This document shows, one piece after another, positions 47,331 to 58,748 of a DNA stretch of 64,000 bases (positions are counted from its first letter, which is position 1; each line of letters begins with the position of its first letter). Source of the DNA: Dastarcus helophoroides (Eukaryota; Arthropoda; Insecta; Coleoptera; Bothrideridae); NCBI GenBank assembly GCA_028583605.1, contig CM053326.1, positions 2,659,072-2,723,071 on the forward strand, given 5' to 3'. The notes below the pieces were generated by a model, which did not search any database, was not told the origin of the DNA, and saw only the letters and a list, made by a program, of their open reading frames with translations. The position numbers were made by a program, and so were the translations under genes.

Positions 47331-48900
47331 GTATTTAATTGCTGGTTTAAGAGGTCAAAATTACGAAGGTCTAGAAAGAACATCAATTTAAGAAGATTTT
47401 TTTAAAATAAATTTCGAGTTTAACGTTAACATTTGGACTTTTTTTCTCGAAAGTCCCAGATTAAAATTGAAATTTCGACATTAATTTCGAAATTTTGACT
47501 TTAAATTCGAAATTTTGACCTAAATCTTGAATTTTTAACTTTTTTCTCGAAAGTCCGAGATTAAAATTGAAATTTCGACTTTAATCTCGAAATTTTGACT
47601 TTAATCTTGAAAGTTTGACTTTTTTCTCGAAAATTCGACTTTTTTCTCGAAAATTCAACTTTTTTCTCGAAAATTCGATTTCTTTATCGGAATTTCGCCT
47701 TTAATCTTGAAATTTCGACTTTTTTCTAGAAATTTCGCGATTAAAGTCGAAATTTTGACCTTCATATCAATACAGATAAACTCGACACTTCGACTTTTAT
47801 TTTGAAATTTCGAGAAAAAAGGGAAAATTTCGAGGTTGATCTGTGTGGTGGTGTTAGGCAGATGAAGGTTACAGTAGGGTGTGTGCAGTAATTTTAAGTC
47901 TTAATAACGCAAATTTCGACTTTTTTCTAAAAATGTTTATGTTGAAATCGAAATTCGAGAAAGAATTTCAAGAAAACGGTCCAAATTTCGAGATTAAATA
48001 AAAATTTTGCGATTAATTAATATTGAAAAGTTGACTTTAATCTTGGGATTTTGAGAAAAAGTTGCTATCTCGAGAACTCAAAATTTCGACTTTTTTCTGG
48101 AAATTTCGAGATTAAAGTCGAAATTTCTACTTTCACATCGATACAGATAAACTCAACACTTCGACTTATATTTTGAACTTTCGAGAAAAAAAAGGAAAAT
48201 TTCGAGGTTGACCTGTATGATTGTGTTAGGCAGATGAAGGTTACAGTAGGGTGTGTTAGTAATTTTAATTGTTAATAACGCAGATTTCGACTTTTTCTTA
48301 AAAATGTCTATGTTAAAATCGAAAATCGAGAAAGAATTTCAAGAAAACGGTCGAAATTTCGATATTAAATCTAAATTTTGAGATTAATTAATGTCGAAAA
48401 GTTGACTTTAATCTTGGAATTTTGAGAAAAAGTTGCTATTTTGAATTGTTATCTCGAGAACTCAAAATTTTGACTTTTTTCTAGAAATTTCGAGATTAAA
48501 GTTGACATTTCTACTTTCATATCGATACAGATAAACTCGACACTTCGACTTTTATTTTGAAATTTCGAAAAAAAAAGTAAAAATTTTGAGGTTGACCTTT
48601 ATGATTGTGTTAGTCAGATGAAGGTTACAGTAAGGTGTGTTCAGTAATTTTAATTGTTAATAACGCAAATTTCGACTTTTTCCTAAAAATTTCTATGTTC
48701 AAATCGAAGTTCAAGAAAGAATTTCAAAAAAACGGTCGAAATTTCGAGATTACATCAAAATTTTGGTATTAATGTCGAAAAGTTGACTTAAATCTTGGAA
48801 TTTTGAGAAAAAGTTGCTATTTTGAGTTGCTATCTCGAGAACTCAAAATTTCGCCTTTAAAGTCGAAGATTCTAAAACTTTTTATTTTATTGATGGTCTT
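47331..48900. repeat. About 375-bp tandem repeat, three copies, mixed-orientation words
   Basis: The landmark CAGATGAAGGTTACAGTA starts at 47859, 48231 and 48615, giving periods of 372 and 384 bp. Within each unit TTTCGACTTTTT words and their complements alternate, so each unit is internally foldable. The last copy runs out near 48860. Confidence 0.85.
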
Positions 48901-49020
48901 TCTAGGTCTAATTTCATTAATTATTTGTTGTGAAATGACAATTATTTTTTCTTCCGAATTCTAACTTAACCTATATTTTATTTAATTTATTTATTTGATC
49001 CAAATTTTGGCTTAAAAAAA
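48901..49020. other. AT-rich junction between two arrays
   Basis: About 120 bp that fit neither the 375-bp nor the 142-bp unit. Confidence 0.4.
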
Positions 49021-49715
49021 TATATGTTTTTTGAATTGAAGATTACGTTTGAAGGTTAAAATTTTCAAAAAAGTAGCCTTTTTGCGAGATTACCGTCCAA
49101 TATTGGAGAAATCATCAACATTGAAAAGTGAAATTCAAAATTTTAAGAATTTCCACTTAACAATGTACGTTTTTTGAACGGAAATTACGTTTGAAGGTTA
49201 AAATTTTCAAAAAAGTAGACATTTCGAGCTTACCGTCCAATATTGGAGAAAACATCAACATTAAAAAGTGAAATTCAAAATTTTAAGAATTTCCACTTAA
49301 CAATGTACGTTTTTTGAACCGAAGATTACGTTTGAAGGTTAAAATTTTCAAAAAAGTAGCCTTTTTGCGAGATTACCGTCCAATATTGGAGAAAACATCA
49401 ACATTGAATAGTGAAATTCAAAATTTTAAGAATTTCCACTTAACAATGTACGTTTTTTGAACCGGAGATTACGTTTGAAGGTTAAAATTTTCAAAAAAGT
49501 AGACATTTCGAGTTTACCGTCCAATATTGGAGAAAACATCAAGATTAAAAAGTGAAATTCAAAATTTTAAGAATTTTCACTTAACAATGTACGTTTTTTG
49601 AACCGAAGATTACGTTTGAAGGTTAAAATTTTCAAAAAAGTAGACATTTCGAGATTACAGTCCAATATTGGAATAAACATCAGCATTGAAAAGTGAAATT
49701 TAAAAAGAATTTCCA
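49021..49715 (+). repeat. 142-bp tandem array, five copies
   Basis: The landmark GAAGGTTAAAATTTTC starts at 49051, 49193, 49334, 49477 and 49618, so the period is 141-143 bp. Copies are nearly identical. They differ mainly by alternating CCTTTTTGCGAG and ACATTTCGAG variants (copies 1 and 3 versus 2, 4 and 5), which hints at duplication of dimers. A diverged relative lies at about 52570-52690. The unit length is close to satellite monomers that wrap one nucleosome. Confidence 0.95.
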
Positions 49716-52080
49716 ATTTAATTTCAAATATTTATAAAATATACTCAAATTTTTGATCAAAACTCGAAGTTAAATTTCAGATTTAAAGAAGAAAATTCAA
49801 ATTTCGGGGAAAATCTAAAAGCTATAAAAATAAAATTTTTAATACAAAGTTTTGGAAATTTGAAGAACAAATAAATTTGAAAAGTATCGAAATTTTTAAA
49901 CAAGCTAAAATTTAAAAAAAAAAACAATTAAAATTCTGGGATGATTTAAAAAAAGACTAAATTTTAAAAAAATGTTAGATTTTCATAAAAATTTTGTAAA
50001 AATTTCAGTTTTTTTCAATGAAATCAATCAATCTCTGTTGAGAGCAACCTCTGTTGTGTTTTTTTAATCTTTCTTGGTTTCAGGGGACAAGATTTGTATT
50101 TCAATTTTCAAAAAACAAAATTTTCAGAAAAGCCAAAATTTTCTAAAAATCGTTCTAATTTAATTTTAAAAAATGTAATTCTGAAACACAGGATTTTCAA
50201 AAAAAATCAAAATTTTGAGAAATGGCCAAACATTTCAAACAGTTAAATTTTGATAAAATGTCTAAAGTCTAAATTTTCAAAAAAAGATGAAATTTTGAAA
50301 TAAAATCAAAATTTTCAAAGATAAATAATCGACAATTTAAAAATACAGCGAATATTTCAACAACAAAAATTCGGAAGTTTATCAAAAAGCGAAATGTTCA
50401 AAAAATCATAAATTTTGGAATTCTAAAAATGTTGACATTTTTAAAAAACCAAAATTTTGAAAAAGATATTAAAGATAAAGGACAGAATTTTGAAATAATG
50501 TCAAATATTGAAAAATATCGAAATATTCAAAAAAAAAGTTCAAATTTTGGAAAGAGTCGAAATTTTCTAAAAAATTGGATTATTTTAAGAAATGCTGAAA
50601 TTTTCAAGAATATTCAAATTTTTTTATTAAAAAAACAAAATTTTTAGAAAAGGCAAAATATTTGAAAAATCGTTCCAATTTAATTTAAAAAAATGTGATT
50701 CTGAAAGACAGGATTTTAAAAAAAATCGAAATTTTGAGAAATGACCAAACATGATTGAAACATGGTTAAATTTTGATAAAATGTCGCGATTTGCAAAAGT
50801 TTAAATTTTCAAAAAAGATAAAATTTTAAAATAAAGTCAAAATTTTCAATTTGATAATACAGTGAAATTATCAACAACAAAAATTCGGAAGTTTATCAAA
50901 AAGCGAAATGTTCAGAAAATTACAAATTTCGGAATTCTAAAAATGCCGGCATTTTTAAAAAATCAAAATTTTGAAAAAGATAAAAAAGATACAAGACAGA
51001 ATTTTGAAATAATGTCAAATATTGAAAAATATCGAAATTTAAAAAAAAAGTTGAAATTTTGGAAAAGATAAAGATAAAAGACAAAATTTTGAAATAATGT
51101 TAAATATTGAAAAATATCGAAATTTAAAAAAAAATTGAAATTTTGGAAATAGTCGAAATTTTGTAGAATATTTTAAGAAATGCTGAAATTTTCAAGAAAA
51201 ATCAAATTTTTTTATTAAAAAATAAAATTTTCAGAAAAGCCAAAATTTTTCAAAAATCGCTATAATTTAATTTGAAAAAATGTAATTCTGAAAGACAGGA
51301 AAATCGAAATTTTGTGAAATGGACAAAAATCTCAAATGTAGTTAAATTTTGATGAAATGTTGCAATTTGAAAAAGTCTACGATTACAAATTTCGAAATTC
51401 TAAAAATGCCGACATTTTTAAAAAATCAAAAAAATACAGAATTTTGAAATAATGTCAGATATTGAAAAATATTGATATTTTCAAAAATAAAGTTGAAATT
51501 TTGGAAAAAAAATTTCAAGCAAATTCAAATTTTTTTATTAAAAAAAACAAAATTTTCAGAAAATGCAACATTTTTGAAAAATCGTTCTAATTTAATTTGA
51601 AAAAGTGTAATTCTGAAAGACGGGATTTTCAAAAAAAATCGAAATTTTGAAAAATTACAAATTTTGGAATTCTAAAAATGTCGATATTTTAAAAAATCAA
51701 AATTTTGAAAAATGTCAAAATTTTCATAAAAAGTAGATTTATTTTTTAAAATCAAGATTTCTAAAGCGAGTGAAAATTTTGAAAAACCTCGAACTTTTTA
51801 AAAGTCAGACTAGATTTTGCCAAATGCCAAACTTTAAAAAAGGCGGAATTTTCAAAATAAGCGAAGTTTTAAGAAAGTATCGAATTTGAAAAATTTTTGG
51901 AATCCCTTAATTTTCAAAAATAGGCAATATTTTAAAGTCAACATTTGCAAAGGAATTCGAAATTGTTTACATAACGAAATTTTAAAAAATTCCAAATTTT
52001 CGAAAAAATTGAACTTTTGAAAAACAGACAGAAGAATTTAAAAAAGATATCAGAATTTTTAAAAATATCGACATATTCAT
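49716..52080 (-). repeat. Minisatellite with 300-600 bp duplicated units
   Basis: AAATTTTGAAAA-type words. The landmark TTCTGAAAGACAGG or its variant occurs near 50170, 50700, 51285 and 51610. TGAAATAATGTCAAATATTG occurs near 50483, 51005 and 51080. Lys/Asn-rich frames at 50429-50647 and 50862-51071 are two copies of the same repeat read in frame, not genes. Confidence 0.8.
50037..50108 (+). mobile_element. Hairpin retroposon fragment G
   Basis: GAGAGCAACCTCTGTTGTG, TTTAATCTTTCTTGGTTTCAG and GGGACAAGATTTGTATTTCA match the right arm and downstream part of the family. It is truncated on both sides inside minisatellite. Confidence 0.7.
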
Positions 52081-52540
52081 AAAAGGCTGAAATTTTCAAA
52101 AAAATCAGCCATGATTTCCAAAGAAAAGCGGGATTTTGATAAATCCGAATTCGTCATTTTCATAAAAAATTGAAATATTCAAAATAACAGCCATAATTTC
52201 CAAAAAGAGTGGTATTTTGATCAATTCGAATTCGACATTTTCATGAAAAGTTGAAATATTAAAAAAAACAGCAATGATTTCCAAAAAAAGTGGTATTTTG
52301 ATAAATTCTAATTCGACATTTTCATAAAAAGTTTAAATATTCAAAAAAACAACCTTGATTTCCAAAAGAAGTGGTATTTTGATAAACGTGAATTCGACAT
52401 TTTCATAAAAAGTTGAAATATTAAAAAAAAACAGCCATGATTTCCAAAAAAAGTGGTATTTTGATAAACTGGAATTCGACATTTTCATAAAAAGTTCAAA
52501 TATTCCAAAAAGCAGCCATGATTTTCAAAAAAATTCGAAT
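52081..52540 (-). repeat. 81-bp tandem array, about six copies
   Basis: The landmark CATTTTCATAAAAA or its variant starts at 52155, 52236, 52317, 52398 and 52480, giving a period of 81-82 bp. A less similar first copy is at about 52080 and a broken last copy near 52510. Each unit also carries CATGATTTCCAAAA and GTGGTATTTTGAT. Confidence 0.95.
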
Positions 52541-53300
52541 AAATAAATTCGATAAATTGGAATTTTGTAAGAAAGTTTTTTGAAACGAAGAGTGTACGCT
52601 TGAAGATTAAAATTTTTAAACAAAGTAGACATTTTGAAATTATAGACGTTCATTGGAGGAAAACATTTAAAAGTGAAACTCAAAATGTTTTTATATTTCG
52701 ACTTTACTCTGAAATGTATACACAAAATGTTCGATTTTTAGATAAAAAATTAAACTCCAGTTTTGGAGAAAAAAGTTCAAATTTCGAAAAAAAAACTCGA
52801 ATTTGTTAAAGTAAAATTTCGGTTCAATACAAAATTTTCCGAAATTTTAGGATAGATTCGAGATTGCTAAGAAAATTTGGAATTAAAAAATATACATTTT
52901 TCAAATTTAAACATTGAGTTTTGATAAAAGTTTCTAATTTCTAGTAGGAAGTTTTTTACTAAAAAATTGACGACCAAAGTTGGAAATTTTCGAATTTTGG
53001 GAATTCTGTTTTGGTTTTTATTTGGAAAGTTTTACCTTTGACTCAAAAATTAAGACTTTTTTTAAAAATCTTGCTTTTCTTTGAAAATTTCGACTTCTTT
53101 GTAGAAAAAATAAAAGATTAAAGCAAGTCGAAAATCTAAAACAAATGTATGTTAAAGCCAGAAATTTTGATAAAATGTGGAATTTTTTATGTAATTTTTT
53201 TCGCTTGAAGCTTAAAATTGACCAAAAAAAGTCGATATTTCGAGATAAGTCATGCGTATTCAAGGAAAAAGTCAATATTTGAAAGTTAAACTTAAAATAT
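52541..53300. repeat. Eroding minisatellite edge
   Basis: Includes a diverged copy of the 142-bp unit at 52570-52690, then words that become less regular until about 53290. Confidence 0.65.
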
Positions 53301-53689
53301 TAGCAATTTCTACCGTAATTAAACACTGAGATTTATAAATAAGTTTTATTTGTTAAGAATATGCGACCAGAAGGTTTATCACATGTAAAATTTAATACAA
53401 ATAATCGACATTTCCAACAGTAATGCAAAACCTGGTCCGGTGTTAGCAAATATTTATCGAAACCTTGTGGAATTTTTAATATCTGTTGCCTTTTAATCGT
53501 TAATAAAGTTTAAAAGTTATGGAAATTTAATGCACATTTTCACTCATGCAGTTTGACAAAATCCTTTCTTCCTCATTATAAAAAGGAACTTGTGTGCATA
53601 ACTCCATGATTTCAGTCCCACTGCACCACTTTAATCTGTGCGTTGTCTGTCAGTGAGTGTTTAAAATTTTATTAAATAGATAGTAATAA
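53301..53689. other. AT-rich DNA with possible core promoter
   Basis: TATAAAAAGG at 53577-53586 is followed by TTCAGTCCC at 53611-53619, an insect initiator-like TCAGT. The spacing (about 37 bp from the first T of TATA to the A) is a little long. No downstream coding exon is visible before solo LTR 2. Weak. Confidence 0.25.
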
Positions 53690-54053
53690 TTATTGTAACG
53701 AAATGTAAATTGTAGAATTTAGTAAGTAAGAAAAGTTTCTCGAAAGATCTGATAAGGGAAAAACGGCCGCGATAATAAAGCAAACGGCAGATAAGCGTTC
53801 CAGAAATATCGGCAAACGATAAGCCTTATCTGCGGGATTTTTCTAGAACCTGGGAGCCAAAACTATATAAGGCGGTCGTCTTTCCCTCCAGTGAGTTAGA
53901 GTCAGTCAGTGTAATTAGTGAGTTAGTAGTTAGAAATAAATAAGTGAGTTCATTATTCAGTTATAGTGTTCCGAGTTAAGTTTGGTAATAAATTGGGTAT
54001 TAGTTAATTCTCGTGTTAATAATCAATTCGAACCGATAAGCCGGCAACAATAT
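53690..54053 (+). mobile_element. Solo LTR 2 (Gypsy-type), 356 bp
   Basis: The LTR at 53694-54049 starts TGTAACGAAATG and ends CCGGCAACA. Flanks are TTAT and ATAT, a 4-bp target duplication with one mismatch. It aligns with LTRs 1 and 3: GATAAGGG, GGCCGCGATAA, CAGATAAGCG, TTCCAGAAATATC, TATATAAGGCGGTC, then repeated TTAGTGAGTTAG words and GGTAATAAATTGGG as the likely poly(A) signal region. No flanking internal domain. Confidence 0.8.
53736..53870 (+). promoter_or_regulatory. LTR 2 promoter: HSE-like and GATA words, TATA
   Basis: TTTCTCGAAAGATC (53736-53749), TTCCAGAAATATC (53798-53810) and TTCTAGAA (53841-53848) are TTCnnGAA-type words. GATAAG words lie at about 53751, 53790 and 53818. TATATAA is at 53864-53870, with CCTCCAGTGAG about 26 bp downstream as a plausible start. 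Confidence 0.6.
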
Positions 54054-56634
54054 AGAACAGGAATATACTTTTAAAGTTATATGTATACTTGCAATCTGCA
54101 TACTTATTACAGCAAAAATAAGGAACTGTTTCTAATAGAGGAAAGAAACGGTTTTGAAAGATCAATAACTCTAATAGAAGACAAGTAACTCGAGTTAATT
54201 TGTAGAAAGGTATTTCCGTAAAGCGTCTGGCTCAAGCTCACTGAAATGAATTATACGCTGCATATATTTTTGTTGTTTTGAACTCCGCCGATTCTTATCT
54301 ATGAATGTTAAAATCACATAAATTACTCGCTTAACTGAGGTGACAGTTTATCCACAACAACGAAATTATGTTAATAAATCCAGATACATATCAGATTTTT
54401 AAATTGCCTCCAGTCTAGGGGTAAAATCACAAGTTCAAGGCCAATTATTTGTCTGTGTACAGCGTGTTTCCCTTATCCAAACCGATCCTTTACAAACAGT
54501 ATTGCACACCTGGCTTGCTCTATAGTGAGTGTCTAGGAATGCCAAAAAACCAGAACTTTTCACCATAGAACTGATTATGTGTCAGGTAATTTTGCACCGA
54601 GTAACATAGCTTTTTCAATAAAAGGGAGCTTTTTCTAAACAGCTAAACAGTTTTAAATTGCTGTTAACTTCAGAATTCCTCACTGGGAAAGAACTTTTGG
54701 TTTCGTCCCTTGGTCTGTGTGTATTTTGATCACGCTATAGGGCGATTTTACAAATCAAAAAGAAAAAAATGGATTAAACCATAAAAAATGAATATCTTGA
54801 TTTTATATATGTAACCAAGTTCTAAATATGTATAAATATACACTTTATCTGTTGATGATAAAAATATGAACGTTTTATAATTAAACCAACAAAATGATAT
54901 ATTTGATAGATTTTATAGCATGTAGTGAGTCGTTCAAACAGTACAGTGTCAGTTAGGATACTTTTGCATATTTTGCAGGGTTAAGGCCTATTATAAAAAT
55001 TCCTGGAGATGAATTGTAATGCAATATTAATTTAAAAGCAATTAGATTCATCATTTTCTTAAAGCCCATTCCCTTCCATCTTACTTCACTTCGTCTACCA
55101 CATCTGTAAATTAAAAACTTGTCAATAGAATTGTTTGCTCTGTGCTCAGGTAGTAAGACGTCGATGATGATGAGTCAATGGATTATAGTCATTACTTTAC
55201 TGTTTATATGACTGGTAATTTTGGGTAATGGATTTCCTGAGTTTTCATTGTCCGTTGTGCTGACTAGTATTATCAATCACAACAGGGGTACTACCTACGT
55301 GAAAGTCTGCAATGTTTCTCCAGTCTAAACTAACGTAGTAGTTTGACCTTTCCGTTCAAACCTGAATTATTTAACTATAAAAAAAATCTTTCTCTTTTTA
55401 AGTTTAAGTTTAATTGTGAACATCGATATTTTTATATAAAAAAGATTCAATAGACTTCCAAAAATGTAAACAACTGTATTTCCTATCATAACTTGAAATT
55501 ATTATGTATAGAAGTTTTAATTAGAATTTTGCAGATTTTGCACTTAAGGTCAGGTATTTTTATGCCATCGAATCATTTAAACATAATCGATTAGCGCCCT
55601 TATAAAACGAAACAAATAGCTAAAAATCAAGCGGCATTTCGCGCTAGGTGCAATAGCATTCGAACAATAATAAAATATCAAGCCGTGAAATTAGTTATCT
55701 TCCAGCTAAACAGGAATGTTGCAACGTTAAATCATTGGCATCTTTCTTTTCCAGCGCTAGACAACACAAAAATCAAAGCAAACTATATTAAAACGAAAGT
55801 AGTTACACAAGTGTTACACGACCTCAATTTTACGATGTTTCGATTATAAATGCACCGTTTTAATACCGTACGAAACGAACTGTTTATTAAAGTCTAGTTT
55901 GTGTGATACGTTGCACGGTATGCATTAAAATGTAGCTATCGTCATTTCATTTTCACTGTCGGATAATGCAATTAAATCGTAATTGTTCAACCTCATATCA
56001 CATTGTTGCAAAATATGAGCCTATTATTTTTAATTTTGACAAATAACTTTTTTATTCAACCACATTGTTGGAATACTTTTTTTACACTGCTTGTGGTAAT
56101 GAACATGGCACATTTAGTACTCTTGCGAAGGATTTTTTATGTACCGTTAGATAATTCGACCTTAAAATACCATTGCAAGTTAAACGCTTAGACTGAGTGT
56201 GATGGTATTTAACTCTCTAGTCTGAATTACTGCTACTTATACGGCGTCAATTAAACCTGGCATGTCTAAAAAAATCTCCTACATTCCAGCAATACATTTA
56301 AAAACTCTTTTTTTAAATAATTGTAGCGAAATCTGTCATAACGGACACCTCCATTGAATGGACATCTCTACCTCAGGTTTTCATAGTCCGGAATTGTATA
56401 ATGAAAAGTTACACATAAGTGAACTTCTGTTGAGCGCACTCTTTTTTGGGCGAACGCGGACACACGGTATTTTTGTGCAAAACTTGCCAACATTCTCCTT
56501 AAACGTACACAATAAAATGCTAATACATGGCGCAACGTTGCTTCGGTTTTTGTTACACATTTTGAAGATGTGAACGTTTCTTAGATAATAATACTCTCGT
56601 CAAGAAATATCTTTAAAATGGCGCTCTATTAGAC
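54054..56634. other. Low-repeat AT-rich DNA, no recognisable gene
   Basis: Single-copy-looking sequence. Frames at 56003-56191 and 56358-56573 (plus) have no recognised motif. No splice-site pairs with coding-looking sequence stood out. Confidence 0.45.
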
Positions 56635-56980
56635 AAGACGCTAACGTGAAAAATGAAAAAAATGCCTGAAGAGAAGGAAATATCATTGGTTATCACAAGA
56701 ACAAAGAACATTTTAAAACGTTATCGTCAATAAACTGTATGCCGCATGGAAAAGTAATAAAAAGGCTTAGAAAATATTCGTTATAATAGCAAAATAGCTG
56801 ATGAATCTTGGTGGAAAATTGAGCCCAGATAAAAGGATATTCTAACTATTTTTGGAAATGCCTCTGCTTCCATCCTCAAAGACAGTAGGTTACTCAACTG
56901 ATTTTAGCTATAGATGCTGCTGAAGTTTCTAAAAGTTGAATTTAAAATAATCGAAGACTCGTACAATCCAATGATTTGTT
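56635..56980. repeat. Left flank of duplicated unit 1
   Basis: From GACGCTAACGTGAAAAATG to ACTCAACTG this is a close copy of 58750-59012. The end (GATGCTGCTGAAGTTTC to GATTTGTTTTC) is a copy of 59171-59237 and 61155-61222. It shows that the TTC-tract region expanded by duplication of a unit of about 2 kb. Confidence 0.85.
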
Positions 56981-58690
56981 TTCTTCTTCTTCCTCTTCTT
57001 CTTATTCTTCCTCTACCTCTCCTTCATCTTCTTCTTTCTCTTCTTCCTCTAGTTCTTCTTTCTCTTCTTCTTCCTCTAGCTCTATTTCATCTTTGTCTTC
57101 CTCTTCTTCGTCTTTCTCTTCTTCGTCCTCTTCTTCTCTCTCTTCTTCTTCCTCTAGTTCTTTCTCTTCTTCTTCTTCTTGCTCTATTTCTTCTTCCTCT
57201 TCTTTCTCTTCTACCTCTTCTTTGTCCCCTAATTCTTCTTCCTCTTCTAATTCATCTTCATCCTCCTATTCTTCTTCTAGTTCTTCTCCTTTACCTTCTT
57301 CCTCTAGCTCTCCTTCCTCTTCTTTTTCCTCTAGTTCTTCTTCCTCTAGTTCTTCTTCCTCTTCTTATTCTTGTTCCTCCTCTTTTTCCTCTTATTCTTC
57401 CTTCTCTTCTTCTTCTTCCTCCTCTAGCTCTCCTTCATCTTCTTCTTTCTTTTCTTCTTCCTCTAGTTTTTCTTCCTCTTCCTTCTTCTCTTCCTCTTCT
57501 TATTCTTGTTCCTTCTCTTTTTCCTCTTATTCTTCCTTCTCTTCTTCTTCTTCATCTTCTTTTTCCATCAAACTACTAGGACTGTTATCCTTCATCTTCT
57601 TCTTCCTCTTCCTTTTTCTCTTTCTATTCTGCTTTCTCTTCTACCTCTTCTTTTTCCCCTAGTTCTTCTTTCACTTCATCCTCTCCTTCTTCTTATTCTT
57701 CCCTTCTTCTTCTCTAGTCTTTCCTCTTCTTCTTCTTTTTCTTCCTTTTCTTCTTTCTCTTATTCTTCTTCTAGTTCCTCCTCTTCTTCTCTTCTTCTTC
57801 TTCCCTAGTTCTTCTTCTCTTTTTTCTTTTCTACCTCTTCTTTTTCCCCTAATTCTTCTTCCTCTTTTAATTCATCTTCATCCCCCTCTTCTTCTAGTTC
57901 TTCTTCCTCTTCTGCTTCCTCTAGCTCTCCTTCCTCTTCTTTCTTTCTCTTCTTCTTCCTCTAGTTCTTCTTCCTCTTCTTATTCTTGTTCCTCCTCTTT
58001 TTCCTCTTATTCTGCCTTCTCTTCTTCTTCCTCCTCTAGCTCTCCTTCATCTTCTTCTTTCTTTTCTTCTTCCTCTAGTTCTTCTTTCTCTTCCTTCTTC
58101 TTTTTCTCTTCTTATTCTTGTTCCTTCTCTTTTTCCTCTTATTCTTCCTTCTCTTCTTCTTCTTCCTCTTCTTCTTCATCTTCTTTTTCCTCCTCTAGCT
58201 TTCCTTCATCTTCTTCTTTCTCTTCTACCTCTTCTTTTTCCCCTAGTTCTTCTTTCACTTCATCCTCTCCTTCTTCCCATTCTTCCTCTTCTTCTTCCTC
58301 CTCTAGCTCTCCCTCATCTTCATCTTCTTTCTTTTCTTCTTCCTCTTCTTCTTTCTCTTATTCTTCTTCTAGTTCCTCCTCTTCTTTCTCTTCTTCTTCT
58401 TCCCCTAGTTCTTCTTCCTCTTTTAATTCATCTTCATCCCCCTCTTTTTCTTCTAGTTCTTCTTCCTCTTTTTCTTCTTTCTCTTCTTCCTCTAGTTCTT
58501 CTTCCTCTTCTTATTCTTGTTCCTCATCTTATTCTTCCTTTTCTTCTTCTTTCTTTTCTTATTCTTCCTCTTCTTCTTCCTCCTCTAGCTCTCCTTCATC
58601 TTCTTCTTTCTCTTCTACTTCTTCTTTTTTCCCCTAGTTCTTCTTCCTCTTTAGCCTCCCCTTCACCCTTCTCTTCTTTTTCCTCTTCCT
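56981..58690 (-). repeat. GAA.TTC tract 1, about 1.7 kb
   Basis: Almost pure TTC/TCC/CTC pyrimidine on the plus strand, interrupted by CTAG words (TCTAGTTC, TCTAGCTC) and a short ACTACTAGGACTGTTATCC insert at about 57574. Longer units recur, for example segments near 57330-57460 and 57950-58070. The Ser-rich and Leu-rich frames (56914-57662) are readings of the tract. On the minus strand it is a polypurine run starting right after a LINE 3' end. Confidence 0.95.
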
Positions 58691-58748
58691 TTAGAAAACC
58701 TATTGGTCTCTTTTTCTTCGAATTCAGGCATTCTGGTTTTTTTGAGAT
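58691..58748 (-). pseudogene. RTE-like LINE 3' end, copy 1 (short remnant)
   Basis: On the minus strand, KKPECLNSKKKRPIGFLK matches the downstream tails of copies 2 and 3 (HLKKTRMPKFEGKQTNRF in copy 2). Only about 58 bp are left before the sequence switches to the duplicated unit flank (ACAAGACACTAACGTG). Confidence 0.6.

Noticed and set aside
49021..49715. Regular 142-bp repeats as a CRISPR array
   Set aside because: Whole units repeat without alternating short repeats and unique spacers, no cas-like genes are present, and the context is eukaryotic.
50429..51071. Two similar Lys/Asn-rich frames that look like a gene pair
   Set aside because: The similarity is DNA repeat similarity; the surrounding non-coding words are equally alike, and both frames start and stop inside the array.
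53577..53620. Host gene promoter
   Set aside because: TATA and initiator words are present but spaced too far apart by usual standards, and no downstream coding exon is visible. Kept only as a low-confidence note.
56914..57808. Long Ser-rich and Leu-rich open frames (up to 228 codons)
   Set aside because: They are three readings of the same TTC/TCC tract. Composition follows the repeat, and there is no start context, domain or conservation between copies.
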